Assembly (NCBI GenBank): GCA_945869505.1 | Contig: CAMBOZ010000013.1 | Location: 1 to 24,674 of the forward strand | DNA: 24,674 nucleotides | Source: Bifidobacterium breve | GTDB taxonomy: Bacteria; Actinomycetota; Actinomycetes; Nanopelagicales; Nanopelagicaceae | Direction of reading: 5' to 3' | In this document: positions 1 to 8,115 of the stretch, piece after piece | Layout: every line of letters starts with the position of its first letter | Position numbering within the stretch: position 1 is the first letter of the stretch | Program-made: the position numbers and the translations under genes | The notes under the pieces: generated by a model | Told to the model about the DNA's origin: nothing | The model's input: the letters and a program-made list of their open reading frames with translations, nothing else | Database searches by the model: none

Positions 1-474
1 CCGACTAAAGATCGTCCCAAGATAGTTATTAGTGAAGATCTGTCAGAAGTTGATTACGGAAAGTGGACTGGAAAAAAACTTTCAACTTTGTATCGAGAGA
101 AACTTTGGAAAGTCGTTCAGAACCGACCAAGTGCAATGTATTTTCCATCAGGCGAAGGCCTGGCGCACGTGCAAGTTAGAGCTATGAGGGCCGTTCACTC
201 CGCGGCTTCCGAAGGTGGTGTGCAAGTAATTGTTAGCCACGGAGATGTGATAAAAAGTATTGTCGCAGCGGTATTGGGAACTCACTTGGATAACTTCCAA
301 AAAATTGTGATAGATCCCGCGTCGATCACAGTTCTTGACTTCGACGGAACAGATTTTCGGGTTTTGACTTTAAATAACACCGCATCACCGATCGCTGACT
401 TTGCCAAAACGTCTGGCAGGAAACGTCCGGTAAAAGCGCTGCTTGGCGGCGGCTCAGGAAAGAAAAGCAAATAG
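1..474 (+). CDS. Histidine phosphatase family protein, MSMEG_4193-like (5' end cut by window)
   Basis: The reading frame is open from base 1, so the N-terminal part with the catalytic RHG motif lies outside the window. The visible 157 residues show the family's second half: an acidic stretch followed by the VDYGKWTG motif (the 'E-x-x-x-G-x-W-x-G' element), and VSHGDVIKSIVAAVLG, holding the second catalytic histidine. A basic Gly/Lys-rich tail (GGGSGKKSK) closes the protein. This matches the histidine phosphatase/phosphoglycerate mutase superfamily, in particular the actinobacterial MSMEG_4193 branch; the substrate is unknown. Its stop overlaps the next gene's GTG start by one base (TAGTG), so the two are probably translationally coupled. 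It forms a run with DUF3090, the SCO1664-type protein and mshC. A general sugar-phosphate phosphatase is an alternative; the superfamily is sure, the role is not. Confidence 0.85.
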   Translation, partial: PTKDRPKIVISEDLSEVDYGKWTGKKLSTLYREKLWKVVQNRPSAMYFPSGEGLAHVQVRAMRAVHSAASEGGVQVIVSHGDVIKSIVAAVLGTHLDNFQKIVIDPASITVLDFDGTDFRVLTLNNTASPIADFAKTSGRKRPVKALLGGGSGKKSK

Positions 475-1019
475 TGTCGCGCATTTTTCTCTTTGATCCA
501 GTAGAACGTTTCGTTGCCGGAACTGTTGGAATCCCAGGCGAACGGACTTTCTTCTTGCAGGCCAGAGCTGGCTCGAGGCTAGTTTCGGTCTCGCTTGAAA
601 AAGCTCAAGTAGCCGCGATTGCTGATCGAGTGCTTCAGATTCTTCGAGAGATAAGACTTAGCGAACCGCTAGCGGTGTTTGAAAGAGTTGCTTATGACGA
701 TCAACCACTTGAGAGCCCGATTGATGAGGAGTTTCGTGTCGGAGTCATTGGTCTGGCTTATGTTTCAGACCGCCGTTTAATTGAGATCGACCTTCAGGCG
801 ATTGTGGATTCCGATAACGCCGACGAAGAACTTCTTGAGATCGACACCAGCTCCGACCAAGAAATTTTGCGGATTTTAATGACCTTGGGTTATGCCGAAA
901 GTTTTGCAAAGCGCGCAAATACCGTCGTTGCCGCGGGACGCGCACCCTGCCCATTCTGCGGTGGTCCAATTGATCCAAATGGTCATCTCTGCCCTCGTGC
1001 TAATGGATATAGAAGATGA
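474..1019 (+). CDS. DUF3090 family protein (actinobacterial conserved trio)
   Basis: A 181-residue protein of the actinobacteria-restricted DUF3090/TIGR03847 family, function unknown. It begins MSRIFLFDPVERFVAGTVG and has a mostly beta/alpha body with many acidic residues. It ends in a small zinc-ribbon-like element: C159-P-F-C162, then H171 and C173, in CPFCGGPIDPNGHLCPR, which could bind one metal ion. The GTG start at 474 overlaps the upstream stop by one base. The stop overlaps the next gene's ATG (ATGA at 1016), so all three small genes look co-translated. The family almost always travels with the flanking histidine phosphatase and SCO1664-type genes, so the three products probably act together. 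The family assignment is confident; no reaction can be stated. Confidence 0.88.
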   Translation: MSRIFLFDPVERFVAGTVGIPGERTFFLQARAGSRLVSVSLEKAQVAAIADRVLQILREIRLSEPLAVFERVAYDDQPLESPIDEEFRVGVIGLAYVSDRRLIEIDLQAIVDSDNADEELLEIDTSSDQEILRILMTLGYAESFAKRANTVVAAGRAPCPFCGGPIDPNGHLCPRANGYRR

Positions 1020-1762
1020 GTGATGCAAAAATAGATTTGCCCCAAATCGAAAGAGATTTGGTTGATCTAAATAATGGTGTATTAACTGTGACGGGTCGCT
1101 TAGTTGATGCATCTAACGCAACTTTGTATGCAATGTGCAGCGTAAAAACCTCGGGTGAAGAACGAGAATTTCCTTGCATTTACAAACCGATAGCGGGGGA
1201 GCGACCGCTGTGGGATTTTCCAGATGGTTATCTCGCAAACCGTGAGTACTTAACTTTTCTAGTGAGTCACTGGCTTAACCTTAATTTAGTGCCACCCACG
1301 ATTCTTCGTGATGGCCCCTATGGAACAGGGATGGTTCAAAAGTGGATTGATATAGACCCAAGCGTTGATTTGATGGACTTTTATCAAAGTAACGATCCGA
1401 AATTAAGGCTCTTAGCCTTGTTGGACATAATTACTAACAACACCGACCGAAAGATCGGACATTTAATTCCGATTGAAGGCGGACATCTTTATGGTTGCGA
1501 CCACGGCGTTACTTTCCACGTAGACGACAAATTGCGCACTGTCCTATGGCAATGGGCGGCGAAATCATTTAACGATGAAGAGATAACACTTCTAGTACAG
1601 GCTCGTGAGATATTTACTGGCGATAAACTTGAAATTATCTCGGGACTAATCGATCAAGAGGAGATCGGTGCCACGATAGCGCGCATCGATCGAGCACTTT
1701 TTGAAGAATCTTTTCCAGTTCCCAATCCGGATTGGCCCTCCGTCCCTTGGCCTCCGTTCTAG
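1016..1762 (+). CDS. SCO1664 family protein, PI3/PI4-kinase-like fold
   Basis: A 248-residue protein of the actinobacterial SCO1664/TIGR03843 family. Kinase-like landmarks can be picked out: CIYKP with K57 as a possible nucleotide-binding lysine, then ITNNTDRKIGH (residues 139-149) resembling a catalytic loop with D144, and GCDHGVTFH (160-168) resembling a metal-binding Asp motif with D162. These agree with a PI3/PI4-kinase or HipA-like fold, but activity and substrate are unknown. The start lies in an ATGA overlap with DUF3090, and only 9 bases separate its stop from mshC, so it belongs to the same transcription unit. The C-terminus is proline/tryptophan-rich (PDWPSVPWPPF). Assignment to the family is firm; calling it an active kinase is inference. 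Confidence 0.85.
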   Translation: MSDAKIDLPQIERDLVDLNNGVLTVTGRLVDASNATLYAMCSVKTSGEEREFPCIYKPIAGERPLWDFPDGYLANREYLTFLVSHWLNLNLVPPTILRDGPYGTGMVQKWIDIDPSVDLMDFYQSNDPKLRLLALLDIITNNTDRKIGHLIPIEGGHLYGCDHGVTFHVDDKLRTVLWQWAAKSFNDEEITLLVQAREIFTGDKLEIISGLIDQEEIGATIARIDRALFEESFPVPNPDWPSVPWPPF

Positions 1763-1771
1763 GATGAGGAC

Positions 1772-3013
1772 ATGAATTCTTGGGCTCAGGTTGCGATACC
1801 GCCGTTAGCCAAGCGATTCGAGATACCCACCCTAAATATTTACGACACCGCACAGCAAAGAGTTTGTTCGGTCGAAAAGAAAGATAGATACCGCGTCTAC
1901 GTCTGTGGAATTACGCCATATGATGCAACGCACTTAGGTCATGCAAATACTTACTTAGCCTTTGATTTGATAAATCGTTATTTACAGGCCACAGGTAGTG
2001 AAGTGCTTTATGTCCAAAATATTACCGATATCGACGATCCGCTTCTAGAACGCGCAAACCGAGATGGAGTCGATTGGCGCGAATTGGCGACTTCTCAAAT
2101 AGATCTTTTCCGATCAGATATGGTCGCATTGCACATACGTCCTCCAGACCATTACATCGGAGCTGTTGAAGCAATACCGTTGGTTGTAGATGCAATAACT
2201 TCGTTGGAAAACGCCCACTCGGTCTACCAAGTCGATAATGATTACTACTTCAGAGTGCGTAGTGATTCTGAATTTGGAGAACGTTCGCACCTGACGCAAA
2301 CACAGATGCTTGAAATATTTAGCCAGCGCGGGGGAGACCCGAATCGAGAAGGTAAAGAAGATCCATTAGATGCGCTCCTTTGGTTAGCGAAACGCCCTTC
2401 GGAACCTGGATGGGAAAGCAAGTACGGAATCGGTAGACCTGGTTGGCATATTGAGTGCTGCGCAATAGCACTCGGATATTTGGAGATCGATCATACGCAA
2501 GATACATCAATCGATATTCAAGGTGGTGGAAGTGATCTCATCTTCCCCCATCACGAGATGTCGGCGGCCCAAGGCAGATTGATGAACGGCAAGAGGTTTG
2601 CAGCTAACTATGTTCACGCCGGAATGATTGGCTTAGATGGCGAAAAGATGAGCAAATCAAAAGGAAATTTAGTTTTCGTATCTCAGCTTTTAAAAGATGG
2701 AATCGATCCGATGGCAATTCGCATAGCGCTTATGTCTCATCACTATCGCGAAGACCATATGTGGGTGTCAGCAGAACTTACAGAGGCGAAGTCGTTCTTG
2801 GACGAATTACAGGTGGCGCTTTCTCGAATGGAAGTTGCGCCAACTGATGTTGTAATTGAGGAGATTATCTCTGCGTTATCGCACGATATTAATACACCCC
2901 GCGCACTCAAAGCGTTGAAGAGTTGGATTGTTGATACAAATCAAGGCGCTGTCGGTGGAAAGCCAGGAGAACTAAGTCGCGCAATGGATGCACTTTTGGG
3001 AATCGCTATCTAG
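1772..3013 (+). CDS. mshC: L-cysteine:1D-myo-inositol 2-amino-2-deoxy-alpha-D-glucopyranoside ligase
   Basis: MshC joins cysteine to GlcN-Ins using ATP, the third enzymatic stage of mycothiol synthesis in the cytosol. The 413-residue protein is of normal family length and is a class I aminoacyl-tRNA-synthetase-like (CysRS-derived) enzyme. Visible signatures are VCGITPYDATHLGHA (C45 as zinc ligand, HIGH-type motif around residues 54-57), GWHIECC (further zinc-ligand region) and KMSKS at 292-296. It differs from CysS by the MshC-type N-terminus (MNSWAQVAIPPL) and the missing long C-terminal tRNA-binding part. The ATG at 1772 is preceded by AGGATGAGGA, a good ribosome site. It follows the conserved trio closely. 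Its stop interlocks with the stop of the convergent PAC2 gene. Presence of MshC implies that this organism makes mycothiol. Confidence 0.95.
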   Translation: MNSWAQVAIPPLAKRFEIPTLNIYDTAQQRVCSVEKKDRYRVYVCGITPYDATHLGHANTYLAFDLINRYLQATGSEVLYVQNITDIDDPLLERANRDGVDWRELATSQIDLFRSDMVALHIRPPDHYIGAVEAIPLVVDAITSLENAHSVYQVDNDYYFRVRSDSEFGERSHLTQTQMLEIFSQRGGDPNREGKEDPLDALLWLAKRPSEPGWESKYGIGRPGWHIECCAIALGYLEIDHTQDTSIDIQGGGSDLIFPHHEMSAAQGRLMNGKRFAANYVHAGMIGLDGEKMSKSKGNLVFVSQLLKDGIDPMAIRIALMSHHYREDHMWVSAELTEAKSFLDELQVALSRMEVAPTDVVIEEIISALSHDINTPRALKALKSWIVDTNQGAVGGKPGELSRAMDALLGIAI

Positions 3014-3900
3014 TTTTCGCTCTGCCGCCTTAAGAAGCGTTCCAGTTCTCGCGCCAAATCTTCACCTGAAACATCAGATAGAAGCGCTGAATCCTTACTC
3101 TCTTCCAGCGCTTTTACATACTCAGCAACATCACTATCTTCGCGTGCTAATTCATCTACCTCTGATTCCCACTCGAGTGAATCTGCCTGCAAATCTCCTT
3201 GTGGCAAAGAGATCTCTAAGAAATCCTCAAGTGCGTTAATTAGAGCAAGAGTTGCTTTGGGGCTGGGTGAATTACTTGCGTAGTGAGGAATGGCTGCCCA
3301 AAGCGAGATCGCATCGATTCCACGGCGCAGACATGCATCCGCGATAACTCCAAGAATTCCGGTGGGACCTTCATAGCGACTAACTTCTACACCTAGACGC
3401 TTTGCAATTTCTGGATGTGCACCACTACCAGTGACGGTAATTGGTCTTGAATGCGGTGCATCGGCAAGCATCGAACCGAGAGTAATGATCCTTTGGACTT
3501 CCAGGTCATCGGCTAAATCGAGTAAATCGTGCGTGAAAGTCTTCCATTTCATCGAAGGTTCGACACCACGAACGATAATAAAATCAAAATCGAAATTGGG
3601 TGTAGCTAATCCAAATATTTGAGTTCCTGGCCAAGTAAGCGACCGGATCTGCGATTCATCAACATCAACAATTGGGCGATTAACTTGAAAATCATAAAAT
3701 TCTTCAGGATCTATATCTGCAATCAATTCAGGGACTACACCGACCTGATCATTTATGGCATGTTCAGCATCGGTCCATGCACCCAGGATATGAGATGCCG
3801 CCCCGGTCGCTGCCTCGGCGGCATCGTTCCACCCAGAAAACGCGATTAGCATCACGGGATTGCGAAGTGCAGGAATCTTATGAATCTCCACATCGTCCAC
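3010..3900 (-). CDS. PAC2 family protein
   Basis: A 296-residue protein of the PAC2 (proteasome assembly chaperone 2-like) family, common in actinobacteria. It opens IPALRNPVMLIAFSGWNDA, the typical family start, and contains GSMLADAPHSRP and GPTGILGVIADACLRRGI in the middle, where the fold resembles nucleoside phosphorylase-like domains. The C-terminus (about residues 230-296) is rich in Glu/Asp/Ser and ends with basic RFLRRQSEN. The exact role in bacteria is unknown. The name refers to homology with a eukaryotic assembly chaperone and does not prove a proteasome role. The start is GTG at 3900; no clear ribosome site is seen, and metH begins only 20 bases away on the other strand. Synteny with metH and mshC is conserved in mycobacteria. 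Confidence 0.9.
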   Translation of the reverse strand: MDDVEIHKIPALRNPVMLIAFSGWNDAAEAATGAASHILGAWTDAEHAINDQVGVVPELIADIDPEEFYDFQVNRPIVDVDESQIRSLTWPGTQIFGLATPNFDFDFIIVRGVEPSMKWKTFTHDLLDLADDLEVQRIITLGSMLADAPHSRPITVTGSGAHPEIAKRLGVEVSRYEGPTGILGVIADACLRRGIDAISLWAAIPHYASNSPSPKATLALINALEDFLEISLPQGDLQADSLEWESEVDELAREDSDVAEYVKALEESKDSALLSDVSGEDLARELERFLRRQSEN

Positions 3901-3920
3901 CTTACGGTAACCTCAGCCAA
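3901..3920. promoter_or_regulatory. Compact divergent promoter between PAC2 gene and metH
   Basis: Only 20 bases separate the two opposing start codons. The plus strand has TAACCT at 3908-3913, a TANNNT -10 box followed by 7 bases and then the metH GTG, the geometry of a leaderless transcript. The minus strand has TACCGT (3909 down to 3904), ending 3 bases before the PAC2 GTG, which is a less ideal spacing. The two boxes lie in the near-palindrome TTACGGTAA (3902-3910). No -35 match was seen. The boxes are seen directly; promoter activity is inference. Confidence 0.5.
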
Positions 3921-6900
3921 GTGACGAGTCATAATCGCAATAGACCTGCTGGCGCACTGCGACTAGCGCTGGCGTCTCGCACGGTGATCGCTGATGGAGC
4001 GATGGGCACAATGCTTCAGGCAGCCGATCCGACTCTAGAAGACTTCCAGGGCCACGAAGGCTGTAATGAAATTCTAAATGTTTCCCGTCCAGATATTGTC
4101 CTGGATGTTCATCGTCAGTATCTCGCTTCAGGTGTAGATGCGATTGAGACAAATACTTTTGGTGCGAACTGGGCGAACTTAGCCGAGTACGGAATCGAAG
4201 ATCGCATATATGAGCTGGCATACGCGGGCGCTGTGATCGCACGCCAAGCCGCGGATGAAGTCAGCACTAAAGAGAAGCCACGCTTTGTCTTGGGTTCACT
4301 CGGTCCAGGAACCAAACTGCCATCACTTGGACATACGACCTATCAATTCTTAAAGGATGCCTATTACACAGCATCTAAGGGTTTGCTCGATGGCCGATGC
4401 GACGCGCTTCTGATCGAAACAACTCAAGACTTATTGCAAGCCAAGGCCGCTGTAAATGGCGCGCGACAAGCGATTGATGAAGTCGATTTCGATGTAGTTT
4501 TGATTGCACAGGTCACTGTTGAAACCACCGGAACAATGTTGTTGGGTTCAGAAATCGGAGCGGCGTTAAATGCACTTGAGCCGCTCGAGATAGATTTAAT
4601 CGGACTCAATTGCGCGACGGGTCCTGCGGAAATGTCTGAGCATTTGCGTTATCTTTCAAAATATTCAAATTGCGCTATCTCTGTAATGCCAAATGCTGGC
4701 CTGCCGATTCTCGGCGCTAAGGGTGCCGAATATCCGCTCGGACCCGAAGAGTTGGCCCAAGCGCTAGAGACTTTCGTAGGAGATTATGGAATTTCACTTA
4801 TTGGTGGATGTTGCGGAACAACTCCAGAACATTTGGCAGCGGTTGTTAATAAATTGGGCGCTAAGTCCATTCCTGATCGCAAAACAGATCTTGACCCAGG
4901 TGCGTCATCGCTCTATCAGTATGTGCCATTTAGACAAGACAACACCTATATGGCTATTGGTGAGCGCACCAACGCCAACGGTTCGCGTGCTTTTCGTGAC
5001 GCCCTGGTCGCTGAAGATTGGGAGACTTGCGTTGAAATAGCTAGAGATCAAATTCGCGATGGCGCACATATGTTAGATCTCTCCGTCGATTACGTTGGTC
5101 GTGATGGTGCGAAAGACATGTTTGAACTAGCAACGCGCTTCGCGACTGCATCCACCTTGCCTATCGTTCTTGATTCAACTGAACCTGCGGTTCTAAAAGC
5201 GGGCTTGGAAGCACTTGGTGGTCGAAGCGTTATCAACTCTGTTAATTATGAAGATGGCGATGGACCGACTTCTCGCTTTGCTCGAATCATGCCTTTGGTT
5301 AAAGAACACGGTGCTTCTGTCGTCGCACTCACCATTGATGAAGAGGGCCAAGCGCGAGATTGCGATTGGAAATTACGCGTTGCTCGACGTTTAATAAAAG
5401 ACCTTAATGAAAATTGGCAGATGAAGACCGGTGATATTTTGATCGACTGTCTGACCTTTCCAATCGCAACCGGCCAGGAAGAAACTCGCCGAGACGGTAT
5501 TGAAACCATCAATGCAATTCGCACTTTGAAATCAGAATTTCCTCAAGTGCAGACCACTCTTGGGGTTTCTAATGTCTCATTCGGTCTTAACCCAGCCGCT
5601 CGAGTTGTCTTGAACTCAGTATTTCTGCACGAATGCGTAGAAGCGGGACTTGATTCTGCGATCGTTCATCCCTCAAAGATAACTCCGCTAATTCGTATTA
5701 ACCAGCGTCAGAAAGAAGTTGCACTCGATCTGATCTACGACCGTCGCAAGTATGAGGGGGATGCCTGTATTTATGACCCACTCACTGAATTTCTTCAATT
5801 ATTTGAAGGTGTTGAACTTGCTGCTTCGCGAAACGTCCGTGCTTCCGAACTTGCGGCTCTACCTCTAACCGAGCGTTTGCAGCGCAGAATCATTGATGGC
5901 GAAAAAGTTGGTTTGACCGACGACCTGGACCAAGCAATGGCTGAAGACATTAAGCCGCTATTGATAATCAATGACCATCTGCTGGAAGGTATGAAGGTTG
6001 TTGGTGAGCTATTCGGAAAAGGCGAAATGCAGTTGCCATTCGTTCTCCAAAGCGCTGAGGTTATGAAGACGGCTGTGGCATATCTAGAGCCATTTATGGA
6101 GAAGAGCGATGACGGTGGTCGCGGCACCATGCTTTTGGCAACGGTAAAGGGCGACGTTCACGATATTGGGAAAAATCTTGTAGATATTATCCTTTCCAAT
6201 AATGGTTACACCGTTGTGAATATTGGAATCAAACAGACCATCAATCAGATTCTGGATGCCGCTCAAGCTTCAGATGTAGATGCAATCGGCATGAGTGGAT
6301 TGCTCGTTAAATCCACGGTGATCATGAAAGAGAATTTAGAAGAAATCACTAATCGTGGTTTAGCGCAAAAGTGGCCGATAGTTCTTGGTGGAGCAGCGCT
6401 TACCCGGGCATTTGTTGAACAGGATTTGGCTGCCGTTTTTCCTGGTGAAGTCAGATATGCACGTGATGCCTTTGAAGGTTTGCGTTTAATGGATGCGATT
6501 ATGGCGGTGAAGAAAGGTGTGCCGGGAGCTGCGCTACCTGAACTTCGCGAACGAAAAGTTCCGCTTCGCCCACAAAAGAGTGAAGATTTAATTGTTGATA
6601 CAAAACGAAGTGATGTTGCAAGCGATGTTGATATTCCACCAGCTCCATTTTTTGGATCACGAATAATCAAAGGCGTACCGCTCGCAGATTATGTTGGCAT
6701 GCTCGATGAGAGAGCGCTCTTTGTTGGTCAATGGGGGCTCAAAGGTGCGCGCGGAGAATTCGATGCAATGGCAGAAAGTGAAGGACGGCCTCGCCTTCGT
6801 GCGCTGCTAAATCAAGTCCAATCTAAAGGTTGGCTAAATGCTGCAGTGGTTTATGGATATTTCCCTTGTTACAGCGAAGGTAATGATTTAGTTATCTTGC

Positions 6901-7427
6901 ATCACGAGGGGGAGAAGAAGGGGCAAGAACGCACTAGATTCTCGTTCCCGCGCCAATCTCGCGACCGCCGACTCTGTCTAAGTGATTTCTTTGCCAGTAA
7001 AGAGTCCGGTAAGACTGATGTAGTTGCCTTCCATGTCGTGACAATGGGATCAGAGATCAGCAAGGCAGCGGCGGAACTCTTTGCTGCGAATAATTATCGA
7101 GAGTATTTAGAACTGCATGGTTTATCGGTTCAATTGACCGAAGCTCTAGCTGAACATTGGCATGCACGTATTCGAGAAGAATTCAAGGTTCGCGGAGACG
7201 ACGCTGCTGATTTGCAAGGGATCTTGGATCAGGGATATCGCGGTTCACGTTACTCATTTGGCTATCCCGCCTGTCCTAATCTTGAAGATCAAATCCAACT
7301 GTGTGAGCTACTTGAACCAGGACGCATAGGAGTGGAACTTTCTGAGGAGTTCCAGTTACATCCTGAGCAAAGTACCTCCGCGATAATTGTGCATCACCCT
7401 GAAGCAAAATACTTCAACGCAAATTAA
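3921..7427 (+). CDS. metH: Cobalamin-dependent methionine synthase (5-methyltetrahydrofolate-homocysteine methyltransferase)
   Basis: MetH transfers a methyl group from methyl-tetrahydrofolate through enzyme-bound cobalamin to homocysteine, giving methionine. The 1168-residue protein has all four modules. The homocysteine-binding domain starts at VIADGAMGTMLQ and carries zinc cysteines C231 (GLNCATGP) and C297/C298 (GGCCG). The pterin-binding domain starts about residue 340 (IGERTNANGSRAF). The B12 cap and B12-binding region has DVHDIG at 745-750, with H747 as the cobalt ligand. The C-terminal reactivation domain has GYPACP at 1114-1119 for S-adenosylmethionine binding. Length is slightly below the roughly 1227 residues of E. 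coli MetH. GTG at 3921 is chosen because the family homology begins just after it; the open frame further upstream runs antisense into the PAC2 gene. There is no room for a B12 riboswitch in the 20-base gap. Confidence 0.96.
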   Translation: MTSHNRNRPAGALRLALASRTVIADGAMGTMLQAADPTLEDFQGHEGCNEILNVSRPDIVLDVHRQYLASGVDAIETNTFGANWANLAEYGIEDRIYELAYAGAVIARQAADEVSTKEKPRFVLGSLGPGTKLPSLGHTTYQFLKDAYYTASKGLLDGRCDALLIETTQDLLQAKAAVNGARQAIDEVDFDVVLIAQVTVETTGTMLLGSEIGAALNALEPLEIDLIGLNCATGPAEMSEHLRYLSKYSNCAISVMPNAGLPILGAKGAEYPLGPEELAQALETFVGDYGISLIGGCCGTTPEHLAAVVNKLGAKSIPDRKTDLDPGASSLYQYVPFRQDNTYMAIGERTNANGSRAFRDALVAEDWETCVEIARDQIRDGAHMLDLSVDYVGRDGAKDMFELATRFATASTLPIVLDSTEPAVLKAGLEALGGRSVINSVNYEDGDGPTSRFARIMPLVKEHGASVVALTIDEEGQARDCDWKLRVARRLIKDLNENWQMKTGDILIDCLTFPIATGQEETRRDGIETINAIRTLKSEFPQVQTTLGVSNVSFGLNPAARVVLNSVFLHECVEAGLDSAIVHPSKITPLIRINQRQKEVALDLIYDRRKYEGDACIYDPLTEFLQLFEGVELAASRNVRASELAALPLTERLQRRIIDGEKVGLTDDLDQAMAEDIKPLLIINDHLLEGMKVVGELFGKGEMQLPFVLQSAEVMKTAVAYLEPFMEKSDDGGRGTMLLATVKGDVHDIGKNLVDIILSNNGYTVVNIGIKQTINQILDAAQASDVDAIGMSGLLVKSTVIMKENLEEITNRGLAQKWPIVLGGAALTRAFVEQDLAAVFPGEVRYARDAFEGLRLMDAIMAVKKGVPGAALPELRERKVPLRPQKSEDLIVDTKRSDVASDVDIPPAPFFGSRIIKGVPLADYVGMLDERALFVGQWGLKGARGEFDAMAESEGRPRLRALLNQVQSKGWLNAAVVYGYFPCYSEGNDLVILHHEGEKKGQERTRFSFPRQSRDRRLCLSDFFASKESGKTDVVAFHVVTMGSEISKAAAELFAANNYREYLELHGLSVQLTEALAEHWHARIREEFKVRGDDAADLQGILDQGYRGSRYSFGYPACPNLEDQIQLCELLEPGRIGVELSEEFQLHPEQSTSAIIVHHPEAKYFNAN

Positions 7428-7433
7428 TCTCTC

Positions 7434-7439
7434 GGAAGG
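7434..7439 (+). promoter_or_regulatory. Ribosome binding site fixing the HAD gene start
   Basis: GGAAGG is followed by 7 bases and ATG at 7447. This decides for that start over in-frame upstream codons inside metH, and the protein then begins directly with the HAD nucleophile strand. Confidence 0.6.
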
Positions 7440-7446
7440 CACTTCC

Positions 7447-8115
7447 ATGTTCCAGGCTGTTTTCTTTGACATGGATGGTCTCTTTATAAATTCTGAACCT
7501 GATTGGCACGCTGCTGAATTAGAAATGATGCGCTCCCACGGCTATGACTGGACTCCAGAGGATCAGCTGAAATGTTTAGGTGGACCGTTGCAACGGGTTA
7601 CCGAATATATGTCACTTTGTCTAAAAGGTGCCAAAACCCCAGAGCAATTAGGCGAATTAATTGTCGCCGAAATGCAAAAGCGAATGTCGGGCAAAGTTTC
7701 GTTAATGCCTGGCGCGCTTGAGTTTTCACGGAAGTTAAATAACGCAGGAGTACCGCAAGCCTTGGTCTCAGCCAGCCCCCGTCCGATCGTTGATGCTGTA
7801 TTAGTGGGAATGTCAGAGAAGTACTTTGCTTACTCTGTAGCGGCGGGCGATATTGAACGGACCAAACCTTTTCCAGATCCTTATCTCCACGCTGCCAAGT
7901 TACTGGATGTGGATATCGAACAATGTTTAATTTTTGAAGATTCTCCTACTGGACTCACTGCGGCCGGAGCAAGCGGGGCATTTGTAGTTGGAATACCCCA
8001 TTTTGTGGAAGTTGCGGAGGAACCAAGGCTTAAGATTATTAAAAGTTTTGAAGGTGTAACGGATGCGACTTTAGCGAATTGGTTTGAGATCAACCAACGT
8101 GAGCTGGGCAAATAG
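7447..8115 (+). CDS. HAD-superfamily hydrolase, beta-phosphoglucomutase/sugar-phosphatase-like
   Basis: A 222-residue haloacid dehalogenase-type protein with a helical cap (subfamily I). The first motif FFDMDGLFINSEP has the nucleophile D8 and acid/base D10. The second motif is VSASPRP, with the Ser/Thr role in VSAS. The conserved lysine is in RTKPFPDPYL, and the last acidic motif is FEDSPTGLTAA. The pattern fits phosphatases or mutases acting on small sugar phosphates, such as the beta-phosphoglucomutase/2-deoxyglucose-6-phosphatase group; the substrate cannot be read from sequence. It starts 19 bases after metH with its own ribosome site and is probably co-transcribed with it, an arrangement also seen in other actinobacteria. 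Its 3' end overlaps the convergent RecB-family gene by 26 bases. Confidence 0.88.
   Translation: MFQAVFFDMDGLFINSEPDWHAAELEMMRSHGYDWTPEDQLKCLGGPLQRVTEYMSLCLKGAKTPEQLGELIVAEMQKRMSGKVSLMPGALEFSRKLNNAGVPQALVSASPRPIVDAVLVGMSEKYFAYSVAAGDIERTKPFPDPYLHAAKLLDVDIEQCLIFEDSPTGLTAAGASGAFVVGIPHFVEVAEEPRLKIIKSFEGVTDATLANWFEINQRELGK

Noticed and set aside
3777..3920. N-terminal extension of metH by 48 residues
   Set aside because: The open frame continues upstream, but this part lies antisense within the PAC2 gene and has no MetH-like sequence. The homology and the -10 box both point to GTG 3921.
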